Translations under genes and position numbers: made by a program
The notes under the pieces: model-generated
The model's database searches: none
What the model was told of the DNA's origin: nothing
The model's input: the letters and a program-made list of their open reading frames with translations, nothing else
Part shown: in pieces, positions 1 through 6,177 of the stretch
How the letters are laid out: each line of letters begins with the position of its first letter
How positions within the stretch are numbered: the first letter of the stretch is position 1
NCBI GenBank assembly: GCA_023253295.1
Contig: JALRGZ010000032.1
Coordinates: 1-6,182 of the forward strand
Source: Flavobacterium sp.
GTDB taxonomy: Bacteria > Bacteroidota > Bacteroidia > Flavobacteriales > Flavobacteriaceae
Length of the DNA: 6,182 nucleotides
Reading direction: 5' to 3'

Positions 1-2
1 CC

Positions 3-368
3 CTTGAAGTGGCCCAGATCTCTCGTGGTGTTGCTCGTTCATTAGGGCTTAATGAGGATTTAGCCGAGACCATCGCTTTGGCACATGATTTAGGACATAC
101 CCCCTTCGGGCATGCAGGACAGGATGCTTTAAATCAGTGTATGCAAGATTATGGGGGTTTTGAGCATAATCTTCAATCCTTAAGAGTTGTGGATGTGTTA
201 GAAAAGCGATACTTTAAATTTAATGGATTAAATTTAACCTTTGAAAGCCGTGAAGGGATCTTAAAACATTGTTCTATTAAGAATGCAAAACAACTGGGAG
301 CCTTAGGCGAAAGGTTCATTAATAAAACACAACCCAGTTTGGAAGCTCAAAATCTAAATATTCCATAG
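3..368 (+). CDS. dgt: Partial dGTP triphosphohydrolase (HD-domain dNTPase), cut at both ends
   Basis: This is an internal fragment of a deoxyguanosine triphosphate triphosphohydrolase, a cytoplasmic HD-domain enzyme that hydrolyses dGTP (or other dNTPs) to the nucleoside and triphosphate. The frame is already open at the left edge (codons from position 3), so the GTG at 9 is not a true start. The fragment begins just after where the family's first metal-binding His (in a THxLEVAQ-type motif) should lie. The metal-binding His-Asp pair is visible as AHDLGHTPFGHAG, with HD at nt 84-89, followed by the family stretch GGFEHNLQSLRVVD, then LTFESREGILKH and QPSLEAQ. The family normally continues from EAQ into a NLADEIAYN-type segment. 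Here it changes after about nt 350 to NLNIP and a stop at 366-368, so well over half of a roughly 380-residue protein is missing. The sequence resembles betaproteobacterial members, and its base composition is higher in G+C than the DNA to the right. The family call is secure; the last six codons are probably not native. Confidence 0.88.
   Translation, partial: LEVAQISRGVARSLGLNEDLAETIALAHDLGHTPFGHAGQDALNQCMQDYGGFEHNLQSLRVVDVLEKRYFKFNGLNLTFESREGILKHCSIKNAKQLGALGERFINKTQPSLEAQNLNIP
345..362. other. Probable chimeric join, proteobacterial to flavobacterial DNA
   Basis: The dGTPase reading frame matches its family through the EAQ codons (342-350) and then loses all resemblance. From about 355 the DNA becomes strongly AT-rich with flavobacterial-type intergenic sequence. 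There is no inverted repeat, target duplication, integrase or tRNA end here that would suggest a natural insertion. The exact breakpoint cannot be fixed better than about 348 to 362. Confidence 0.75.
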
Positions 369-399
369 GATTTGTGCGTTATTATTTTATTTGGAAGTG

Positions 400-407
400 C
401 AAATATA
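400..407 (-). promoter_or_regulatory. Bacteroidota -7 promoter-like element pointing left, gene missing
   Basis: The minus strand reads TATATTTG, an exact match to the Bacteroidota sigma-factor -7 consensus TAnnTTTG. It lies in a 12-bp stretch (397-408) identical to 4558-4569, where the same element sits just upstream of a real gene. No clear -33 TTTG/TTG element is found 17-23 nt upstream. A transcript would run leftwards into the join near 350, so the gene it served appears to have been lost there. The motif match is seen directly; its function is inferred. Confidence 0.4.
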
Positions 408-457
408 AAACTTTAAATCATTTACACCTTCTAATTTTTTATTTTAGTGTCGGAGGA

Positions 458-465
458 CAAAGATA
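458..465 (-). promoter_or_regulatory. Second leftward -7 promoter-like element
   Basis: The minus strand reads TATCTTTG, matching TAnnTTTG. No -33 element at the expected spacing is visible. The only ATG soon downstream (near 421-423, minus strand) is followed by a stop after two codons. If active, this element would also transcribe out of the flavobacterial block towards the truncated left edge. Such short matches are fairly common in AT-rich DNA. Confidence 0.28.
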
Positions 466-543
466 CAATCTATTATACAATTCGTAATAATGAAACGCAA
501 AAAACACCAACTAATTAAAAATCAATGCTTCATTTATACAATT

Positions 544-2478
544 CTATTTTTGCCCCTTCATTCTGTACTTTCTCTCTTTATATAGATAATTTGCTGTTGT
601 GATATGAGCCAGAGCATCTTTAGCCATTTCAGGGTTTAACTTTGTAGGTATTAACACCGTATCATTTTTCATTTCAAACTGCAAAGGCTCTTTATTAGGT
701 TGCAAAATAACCACTTGATTTTCTATTCTAAAAGCATTATTATCATGAAATTGCATAATCGCTCGACCTGGAACATCTGAAGCTAATTGCATTAAATTTC
801 GTCCCGGCATTGGATTTAAAATATCCATTCCGATAAAATTCAATAAAGTAGGCGCAATATCAATTTGACTACATAATTTACTGTATTTTTCCCCTTTTGG
901 AACATTTGGACCTATCAACAAAGCTGGAATATGGAATTTATTAATCGGTACCAAATTCTTCCCATAAGTTCTGGTATTATGATCAGCAATCACTAAGAAA
1001 ATAGTGTTTTTAAAATAGGCTTCTTTTTTAGCCAATTCAAAAAACTTACCAATAGAAAAATCAGCATACTTCATAGCGTTATGCACTGTGTTTTTCTTTT
1101 TATCATACAATTGAATTCTTCCATCAGGAAATTCAAAAGGCTCGTGATTAGATGTCGAAAACATCAAAGAGAAAAAAGGTTTATCAGCTATGGACTTAAA
1201 ATAAGAATTAGCCTTAACCGCTAAATCTTCATCTGAATATCCCCAAGTACCTTTAAAAGCTGCTTTACTTTTATCATAATCTTTCTCTTCGATTATTTTA
1301 CTAAAACCATTTCCATTAAAGAAAGCCGCCATATTATCAAAATTAGCCATACCTCCATAGATAAAGCTGGTTTGATAGCCTTTCTCTCTTAAATTTTCGG
1401 CAAGTGTATAAAAACCTGTTTGCGAATTACTCAATTTCACAACACTCTCTGAAGGCGATGGAAGAAAACCAGTAACGACTGCTTCAATTCCTCTTACACT
1501 TCGTGTACCAGTACAATACAAATTAGTAAACAACAAGCCTTCCTGAGTCAATTTATCAAATTCAGGAGTTAAAGGTAAGCCTCCTAAACTCCCCACATAC
1601 TCAGCACCTAAACTTTCTTGTAAAAAAACAACAACATTATAAGGTTTTACAGTAGGATTAACGGACTGTTGCAAATGCATCAATGGTAATTCGGAATCCG
1701 TAAAATCAGATGCTGGAATTCCCATATATTTTTTAACACGTTGAATTGCTTCCTGGGCATCCATTTTTCCGTACATCTTAGCTGCATTTCCTTCATTTTT
1801 AAGCGAATACAACGCAAAACTTACAGTATATAGCGAATTCAACCCTAAGTTATTTGTTAATTGATCCGTAGAAAAAATAGCATTACTGGCATTAATAGGT
1901 CTTTTTGATACTAAACTTGAACGCGCTCCAAAAAACAGCAAAAATGAGACTAGAGGAAATAAAAGCAACTTTGTACGATAAACTACATATTTTGGATAAA
2001 ACCAAAACGGAGCTTTTTTAATAGCAAAATACAGAGCGGTGCCTAATACCAAAAATGAAATAATCATAGAAGTCATGTAACTCTTAACCAAAGTTCCAAC
2101 TACCTCTTTTGGATAAATCAAATAATCAATAAATAATTTATTTGGTCGAGTATCATATTCTTTAATAAAATCATAACTCGCTAATTCCATAAAGAACACT
2201 AAAAACAAAAAGAAAAGAAAATAGAAACTGAAAAATTTCTTAATCTTTTGCAAAAAATTATCTGGTAAAACAGCCAACAAAAAGGTTGGCAAAAAAGAAA
2301 TATAACTCAACAAAATAATATCCATTCTCAAACCTATTGGAAAAATCATCCAATAATCAGGAGTTTGGGTTACACGCTCCTTAAATACTAAAAACAACGC
2401 AAAGCGACTTATCGTAGTAATCAACAAACCAATAAAAAAGAAATTAATTACTGGTTTCATAAAAATCATTTTCTTCAT
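544..2478 (-). CDS. LTA synthase family (sulfatase-fold) membrane phosphotransferase
   Basis: A 644-residue membrane enzyme of the LTA-synthase/phosphoglycerol-transferase family (MdoB/LtaS type, alkaline-phosphatase/sulfatase fold). The N-terminus has five hydrophobic segments at roughly residues 9-32, 50-71, 81-99, 134-153 and 169-185, matching LtaS topology and leaving a large periplasmic C-terminal domain from about residue 275. Catalytic landmarks are the metal-ligand Glu in LQES (E288), the nucleophile region TGTRSVRG (S327, with T325 close by), WGYSDED (412-418), SNHEPF (H445) and ADH (D499, H500). The family nucleophile in LtaS is Thr; here Ser best fits the conserved position. Flavobacteria make no classical lipoteichoic acid, so the acceptor is unknown; an envelope glycan or lipid is likely. 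ATG codons at 2478, 2469 and 2460 are all possible starts; no clear ribosome binding site decides among them. It lies 124 nt downstream of a paralogue in the same direction. A weak promoter-like TAAAATTG occurs at 2541-2534. Confidence 0.9.
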   Translation of the reverse strand: MKKMIFMKPVINFFFIGLLITTISRFALFLVFKERVTQTPDYWMIFPIGLRMDIILLSYISFLPTFLLAVLPDNFLQKIKKFFSFYFLFFLFLVFFMELASYDFIKEYDTRPNKLFIDYLIYPKEVVGTLVKSYMTSMIISFLVLGTALYFAIKKAPFWFYPKYVVYRTKLLLFPLVSFLLFFGARSSLVSKRPINASNAIFSTDQLTNNLGLNSLYTVSFALYSLKNEGNAAKMYGKMDAQEAIQRVKKYMGIPASDFTDSELPLMHLQQSVNPTVKPYNVVVFLQESLGAEYVGSLGGLPLTPEFDKLTQEGLLFTNLYCTGTRSVRGIEAVVTGFLPSPSESVVKLSNSQTGFYTLAENLREKGYQTSFIYGGMANFDNMAAFFNGNGFSKIIEEKDYDKSKAAFKGTWGYSDEDLAVKANSYFKSIADKPFFSLMFSTSNHEPFEFPDGRIQLYDKKKNTVHNAMKYADFSIGKFFELAKKEAYFKNTIFLVIADHNTRTYGKNLVPINKFHIPALLIGPNVPKGEKYSKLCSQIDIAPTLLNFIGMDILNPMPGRNLMQLASDVPGRAIMQFHDNNAFRIENQVVILQPNKEPLQFEMKNDTVLIPTKLNPEMAKDALAHITTANYLYKERKYRMKGQK

Positions 2479-2602
2479 TCTATATAAAATATTGAGATAA
2501 AACTTCGCTTATCGTTAAGTAGTAGTTTAAGAACAATTTTACATCATTCTCTATTGAGCTCTACCTTATTGTTTAATACATTGTTAATCTTATAAAAGTA
2601 AA

Positions 2603-4537
2603 TTATTGCAATGATGTTAACTTCTTATCAATTATTCGCTGCATATAATCCTGAATGAAAGCTTTACAATTTAACTCTATAGCATCCATTTCGGCATTTC
2701 TCTTTGCAATCAAATTTTTTTTCAAAGCTTTATCATCTTTATCATAAAACCCTAAAGCTTTTTTACCATCAAAAGTACAGATATAATTACCTCTCAAAAA
2801 CTGATAAACACTACCTGTAGAATTAATAACAAATGGTTCAACAGAAGTTTTATCAAACAAACTTCTTCCCCAACTTCTAAATGGTTTTGAATATCCAATG
2901 ATATCTAAAATAGTAGGATATATATCTATTTGCTGAGCTAAATCATTATCTACACCTACAAATTCATTAGTAGGTTTATAAATAATAATAGGAATTGCAA
3001 AACGATTTACAGGCTTCTTATACTCATCATAAAATGGTTTATTACAATGATCAGCAACAAAAACAAAAATCGTATTCTTAAACCAAGACTCCTTCTTAGC
3101 TTCTTTAAAAAACTGTTTCAAAGCGTAATCGGTATATTCAACACATTTATGAATTGGCATTCCCCCCTCACGGAATTTTCCTTTATACTTTTCAGGTAAA
3201 AGAAAAGGTTCATGAGAAGAAAGTGTAAATGCAGTAGCAAAAAATGGCGTTTTCTTTTTATCCAAAGTCTTCTTCATATATTGAAGAAAGTCCTCATCCC
3301 AAATTCCCCAAAATCCATCAAATTTAGAATCATTATTATACTCTGTTCTTCCGTAATAATTATCGATTCCTAAAATATTTCCAAAACCTAAAAATCCCAT
3401 AGAACCATTAGCTGCTCCATGAAAGAAAGAAGTATTATATCCTTGACTTTCTAAAACAGAAACAAGGGATTCTATTTTTTGTTTTGGATAAGGTGAAGAA
3501 GTAAATGCATCTTTAAAAGAAGGTATTCCTGCTAAAATAGCAGACATTGCATGTACCGACTGTCTTCCATTGGCGTAAGCATTAGTAAAAACCAAACTAT
3601 GCTGCGCCAATGAATCCAAAAAAGGAACATGACTTTCATAATTAGGAATTTTAGAGTTTTTATTAAGAGCCCCTATGTATTCGCGACTAAAACTCTCCAA
3701 AATCATGATTACCACATTTGGTTTACTCACTGGATTTTTATGATATTGCTTAATAGGCATTATCTTCTCTAAAATTACCTGTTCATTAACATCTTTATAA
3801 TTTGTTTTTGCAAAATGATTCGTAAACATTGTTCTAATCAATGTAAAAGGAGTATTCAAAACGATATCAACGTGTGCAATATTTTTAACATGGCTATTGG
3901 CATCCATAAGATTAATTGGCTGCGTTTTTTTTTCATATCTCCAGCCTCGAATACCGAAAACAGTCAACAAACCAATAAACACAAAACCAACCAAAGAAAA
4001 CCCAAAATAATGCACCTTTTTTACCGGCATAAACTCCTTAACAACAACTTTCTTGTAAAGATAAACCCATAACGCAGAAAAAAAAAGGAACAAAACCCAA
4101 ACATGCCAATAATCATTCAAAAAACTCAAAAACAATGTTGATTTATTAGTTTCATTTTCTAAAACACTCAAAAAAACAATTGTCGTTCTGGCAAAAGTAA
4201 ATTTGTAATAAATAAAATCTATAAAATTTGTGGCATAAGCCAGTAGATTCGTTCCAAAATAAAGATAAAAAAGAAACTTTTGATAACCTTGATTCGTATT
4301 CTTAAAAACAGGAAAAATCGATAATGCAATGAATAAAATATTCACATAGAAAATAGCTGTAGTATCAAACGTTAAACCATAAAAACAAAGGGATAAGAAG
4401 TCGGAAAGAGAGTCCACTTCCAACAAATCCATATTGTAAACATAAAAAAGTAAACGTGAAATAAAATAAAAAAAGTATGCTAACGATAGCCTGTATAACA
4501 AGACTTTATATTCGTTTAAACGTAAGTGTTGTGTCAT
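2603..4537 (-). CDS. LTA synthase family (sulfatase-fold) membrane phosphotransferase, second copy
   Basis: A second LTA-synthase/phosphoglycerol-transferase family protein, also 644 residues but clearly diverged from its neighbour. Hydrophobic segments lie at about residues 13-36, 50-77, 86-109, 144-163 and 177-197, followed by a periplasmic sulfatase-fold domain from about 270. Visible active-site motifs are NVVIMILESF (E281), GRQSVHAMSAILAG (S327, presumed nucleophile), WGIWDEDF (410-417), SSHEPF (H442) and VADH (D496, H497). The GRQSVHAMSA motif differs from TRSVRGIEA in the neighbour, suggesting different substrates and not a recent duplication. The family transfers phosphoglycerol or related groups from phospholipids to envelope acceptors; the substrate here cannot be read from sequence. 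The ATG at 4537 is supported by the absence of a better alternative and by a promoter-like element only 24 nt upstream. The sequence ends in TAA at 2603, with no obvious terminator before the next gene, so read-through into the paralogue is plausible. Confidence 0.9.
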   Translation of the reverse strand: MTQHLRLNEYKVLLYRLSLAYFFYFISRLLFYVYNMDLLEVDSLSDFLSLCFYGLTFDTTAIFYVNILFIALSIFPVFKNTNQGYQKFLFYLYFGTNLLAYATNFIDFIYYKFTFARTTIVFLSVLENETNKSTLFLSFLNDYWHVWVLFLFFSALWVYLYKKVVVKEFMPVKKVHYFGFSLVGFVFIGLLTVFGIRGWRYEKKTQPINLMDANSHVKNIAHVDIVLNTPFTLIRTMFTNHFAKTNYKDVNEQVILEKIMPIKQYHKNPVSKPNVVIMILESFSREYIGALNKNSKIPNYESHVPFLDSLAQHSLVFTNAYANGRQSVHAMSAILAGIPSFKDAFTSSPYPKQKIESLVSVLESQGYNTSFFHGAANGSMGFLGFGNILGIDNYYGRTEYNNDSKFDGFWGIWDEDFLQYMKKTLDKKKTPFFATAFTLSSHEPFLLPEKYKGKFREGGMPIHKCVEYTDYALKQFFKEAKKESWFKNTIFVFVADHCNKPFYDEYKKPVNRFAIPIIIYKPTNEFVGVDNDLAQQIDIYPTILDIIGYSKPFRSWGRSLFDKTSVEPFVINSTGSVYQFLRGNYICTFDGKKALGFYDKDDKALKKNLIAKRNAEMDAIELNCKAFIQDYMQRIIDKKLTSLQ

Positions 4538-4560
4538 TTAAAATAATTTGAAAAAGTGTG

Positions 4561-4568
4561 CAAATATA
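4561..4568 (-). promoter_or_regulatory. Bacteroidota -7 promoter element for the second LTA-synthase-like gene
   Basis: The minus strand reads TATATTTG, an exact TAnnTTTG match, ending 24 nt before the ATG at 4537. Transcription would start about 15-20 nt upstream of the gene. A TTG at 4599-4597 is the nearest possible -33 element, but its spacer of 28 nt is longer than the usual 17-23, so the assignment rests on the -7 motif and position. The surrounding 12 bp recur exactly at 397-408. Confidence 0.5.
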
Positions 4569-4649
4569 ACACATTTGCATTTTAGGATTTGTAATTCAAC
4601 TTAAAAACAATAAATCAGCACGACAACACCAACATCTAACTACTTAATG

Positions 4650-5552
4650 CTATTTCTTTAATTGTTTTTCTTTTTTCAAACTTCGCTTATATTTCAAAAT
4701 TCCATTTAAAATTACTACAGCAATTATAACTACGGCACCTATATAAAACGAAGCACTCATTTTTTCTTTTTCGCCAATTATAAAATAAGCCAAAAGTATA
4801 CCGTAAACGGGCTCCAAATTTGTCGTTAACATAACCGTATAGGGGCTTAATTGTTTCATTACTTTTACCGAAGCTGTAAAAGCATAAGCTGTACAAACTG
4901 AGGATAAAACAAAAAGTAACAACCAATTATTAACTGATACTTTAAAAAAATCTACCGTAAACTTATCCTGAGAAATAAAATAGCAGCTTATAAATAATAC
5001 TCCGGCTAAAAACTCATAAAAAGTGATTACTGCCGAATCATGTTTTTGAATTAACTTTCCATTAAACAAGGTAAACAAAACACCTAAAACAATAGAAATA
5101 AAGGCATAGACCACACCTGTAAAATAGCCTGCCTCAACATGCATAATAATTGACAAAGCTGCAATGATTACCAGACCAAAAAAGACTTCATACCACAACA
5201 CTTTTCTACCATAAAACAACGGTTCTAATAAAGAAGCTAAAAATGCGCCTAATGAAAAAACAGCTAAAGTTATGGACACATTGGAAACATGAATAGCGTG
5301 AAAGAAAAAAATCCAATGCAACGCAATAAGCAAACCTACTAAAGTCAATTTTAACAATGAAGTCCAGCCAATATGAAAAGATTTTCTAGAAAAAACAATA
5401 TAAAAAGCTAAAAAAACCGAAGCCATTAACATTCGATACCAAACAATTTCATCGGCAGGAATACTAATCAAAGCTCCAAGTACGGCAGTAAATCCCCAAA
5501 TAAAAACAATTAAATGAAGATTGAGATAACTTTTAAGTCTATCGTTTGGCAT
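4650..5552 (-). CDS. EamA-family (drug/metabolite transporter superfamily) permease
   Basis: A 300-residue inner-membrane transporter of the DMT superfamily with two EamA repeats (about residues 11-138 and 147-285) and ten predicted membrane helices, ending in a Lys-rich cytoplasmic tail. Each repeat carries a related LEP motif, at residues 109-111 and 246-248, in the usual place before the fifth helix of each half. Family members export metabolites or amino acids, or act as nucleotide-sugar or carboxylate carriers; the substrate cannot be assigned here. The ATG at 5552 (protein beginning MPNDRLKSYLNLH) is preferred to the upstream ATG at 5582. It gives the normal family length and puts the first helix at the N-terminus. 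It also overlaps the stop of lptG by only 14 nt, an arrangement typical of translational coupling; the longer start would add an atypical hydrophobic leader inside lptG. The gene ends in TAG at 4650 and is followed by 112 nt of AT-rich DNA without a clear terminator hairpin. Confidence 0.88.
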   Translation of the reverse strand: MPNDRLKSYLNLHLIVFIWGFTAVLGALISIPADEIVWYRMLMASVFLAFYIVFSRKSFHIGWTSLLKLTLVGLLIALHWIFFFHAIHVSNVSITLAVFSLGAFLASLLEPLFYGRKVLWYEVFFGLVIIAALSIIMHVEAGYFTGVVYAFISIVLGVLFTLFNGKLIQKHDSAVITFYEFLAGVLFISCYFISQDKFTVDFFKVSVNNWLLLFVLSSVCTAYAFTASVKVMKQLSPYTVMLTTNLEPVYGILLAYFIIGEKEKMSASFYIGAVVIIAVVILNGILKYKRSLKKEKQLKK

Positions 5553-5736
5553 TACGCAATAAATAAATAGCCAGAATTCCAAAAATGAAATTAGAGAACC
5601 AAACCGCTATAAAAGGTGAAAAAGTAGATTTTTCTGCCAAAACCCCAAATATTTTATCAAAAAAGACAAAACCAAAAGCGACAGCAATACCAATGGTCAG
5701 ATTCATTCCCATTCCTCCTCTTCTTTTCATCGAAGA
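5539..5736 (-). CDS. lptG: C-terminal fragment of LptG, LPS export permease
   Basis: This encodes the last roughly 65 residues of a LptF/LptG (YjgP/YjgQ) family permease, most like LptG. With LptF, LptB and LptC, LptG forms the inner-membrane ABC transporter that extracts lipopolysaccharide for delivery to the outer membrane. The visible part starts at SSMKRRGGMGMNLTIG, then a membrane helix (IGIAVAFGFVFF region), the FxEKSTFSPFIAVW linker, and a final helix (SNFIFGILAIYLL), ending RNAKR and TAG at 5539. The KRRGG-to-C-terminus layout is characteristic of flavobacterial LptG. The frame stays open upstream to 5853, but those codons (for example SESALPLIEFTDLPRA) do not resemble the family and coincide with a better + strand reading. 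The native gene is therefore taken to be broken at about 5731-5737, losing over 80% of a roughly 360-residue protein. It overlaps the EamA gene by 14 nt. Confidence 0.78.
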   Translation of the reverse strand, partial: SSMKRRGGMGMNLTIGIAVAFGFVFFDKIFGVLAEKSTFSPFIAVWFSNFIFGILAIYLLRNAKR

Positions 5737-5740
5737 AATT
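5728..5740. other. Probable chimeric join inside lptG
   Basis: LptG family sequence on the minus strand ends at the SS codons (5731-5736), and just where it ends a different plausible coding sequence begins on the + strand (EEIADALGKSV, from 5732). The few bases shared by both readings could be microhomology at the join. There is no repeat or recombination site around it. Confidence 0.62.
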
Positions 5741-5860
5741 GCTGATGCCCTAGGCAAATCAGTAAATTCAATCAGAGGTAAAGCACTTTCACTTCTTAGA
5801 GCAGGTGAAATTAATGCTATACCAAAACAAAGAGATACAAAAGGAACAAGCAAGTCCGAT
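5732..5860 (+). CDS. Fragment of a small helix-turn-helix-like protein, possibly phage
   Basis: About 43 codons on the + strand, reading EEIADALGKSVNSIRGKALS and on through LLRAGEINAIPKQRD to KSDP. The pattern of a short helix, a LGKS turn and a second helix ending in RGKALSLL resembles a winged or simple helix-turn-helix module. It recalls small DNA-binding-like proteins of marine T4-type phages, which have IAxxLGKSxxSVxGK motifs. That resemblance is from memory and unverified. Neither end is native: the upstream part of the open frame (5585 to about 5730) is antisense of lptG, and the downstream part (after about 5860) runs into GC-rich dehydrogenase DNA. Base composition is intermediate. 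Both the strand choice and the function are tentative. Confidence 0.4.
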
Positions 5861-6170
5861 CCACTTCCGCCAGATCGAGGCTCACCGGCTTCTCGCAGAA
5901 GATGGCCTTGCCGGCCTCGGCTGCAGCGATGATGTAGTCGACGTGCGTGTCCGTGGATGTGCAGATCGCGACCGCATTGGATGCCTCAATCACCCCCTCC
6001 GCCGACAGCGCCGGTACGCCGTACTCGGCCGCGACCGCGGCAGCCGCCTCGGGATTCACATCGTTGACGGCCGACAGCACGGCCCGCGGCGTGTGTCGGG
6101 CGATGTAGTCCGCGTGCATGCGGCCGATACGTCCGGTACCGAGCACGCCGATACGCAAAGGTTCGGACAC
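5817..6170 (-). CDS. N-terminal fragment of a Gfo/Idh/MocA-family NAD(P)-dependent dehydrogenase
   Basis: This fragment holds the first 105 native residues of a Gfo/Idh/MocA-family oxidoreductase, most like inositol 2-dehydrogenases (IolG type), which oxidise sugars or inositols using NAD(P) in the cytoplasm. The Rossmann dinucleotide-binding motif is visible as VLGTGRIGRMHA (G11, G13, G16). An acidic residue follows the second strand (VNDVNP, D37), favouring NAD. CTSTDTH (70-76) follows, and then the family hallmark CEKP with the catalytic-region Lys (E93, K94, P95). The start is the GTG at 6170, supported by an AGGAG 7 nt upstream. Family proteins are about 330-350 residues, so two thirds is missing. 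After VDR (to about 5856) the frame continues 12 non-family residues to a stop at 5817. High G+C and Ala-rich codon use point to an alphaproteobacterium or actinobacterium, unlike every other gene here. The family call is secure; the exact substrate is not. Confidence 0.87.
   Translation of the reverse strand: MSEPLRIGVLGTGRIGRMHADYIARHTPRAVLSAVNDVNPEAAAAVAAEYGVPALSAEGVIEASNAVAICTSTDTHVDYIIAAAEAGKAIFCEKPVSLDLAEVDRTCLFLLYLFVLV
5850..5862. other. Probable chimeric join to GC-rich DNA
   Basis: Base composition jumps from AT-rich to about two thirds G+C within a few bases near 5855. The minus-strand dehydrogenase frame loses family character after the VDR codons (5856-5864), continuing as TCLFLLYLFVLV to a stop at 5817. 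The + strand helix-turn-helix-like reading ends at the same place. Confidence 0.8.
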
Positions 6171-6177
6171 GAATTCG

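Noticed and set aside
2479..2602. Terminator or strong promoter between the two LTA-synthase-like genes
   Set aside because: Only a one-mismatch -7-like TAAAATTG (2541-2534), without a -33 element, and a 4-bp stem near 2508-2519 are visible; neither is convincing.
3815..4072. 85-codon open frame on the + strand
   Set aside because: It lies wholly antisense to the second LTA-synthase-like gene, has no recognisable domain, and is explained by that gene's codon composition.
3925..4086. Nine-base homopolymer runs inside the second LTA-synthase-like gene (3925-3933 and 4078-4086) as phase-variation tracts
   Set aside because: They encode ordinary Lys-Lys and Phe-Phe codons in an AT-rich gene, the frame is intact, and there is no sign of length variation.
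4687..4926. 79-codon open frame on the minus strand in another frame
   Set aside because: It lies inside the EamA permease gene in another frame; its Cys/Tyr/Asn-rich translation has no family character.
5553..5582. Upstream ATG for the EamA permease (10 residues longer)
   Set aside because: It would increase the overlap with lptG to 44 nt and add an atypical hydrophobic leader; the ATG at 5552 gives a standard 300-residue protein.
5585..5731. Upstream part of the + strand frame before the helix-turn-helix-like segment
   Set aside because: It is antisense to the genuine LptG C-terminus; only the part after about 5732 looks like protein.
5737..5853. Upstream extension of the lptG frame as a complete 104-residue small protein starting at 5853
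   Set aside because: The first 40 residues do not match LptG and overlap a better + strand reading; an intact small protein is unlikely.
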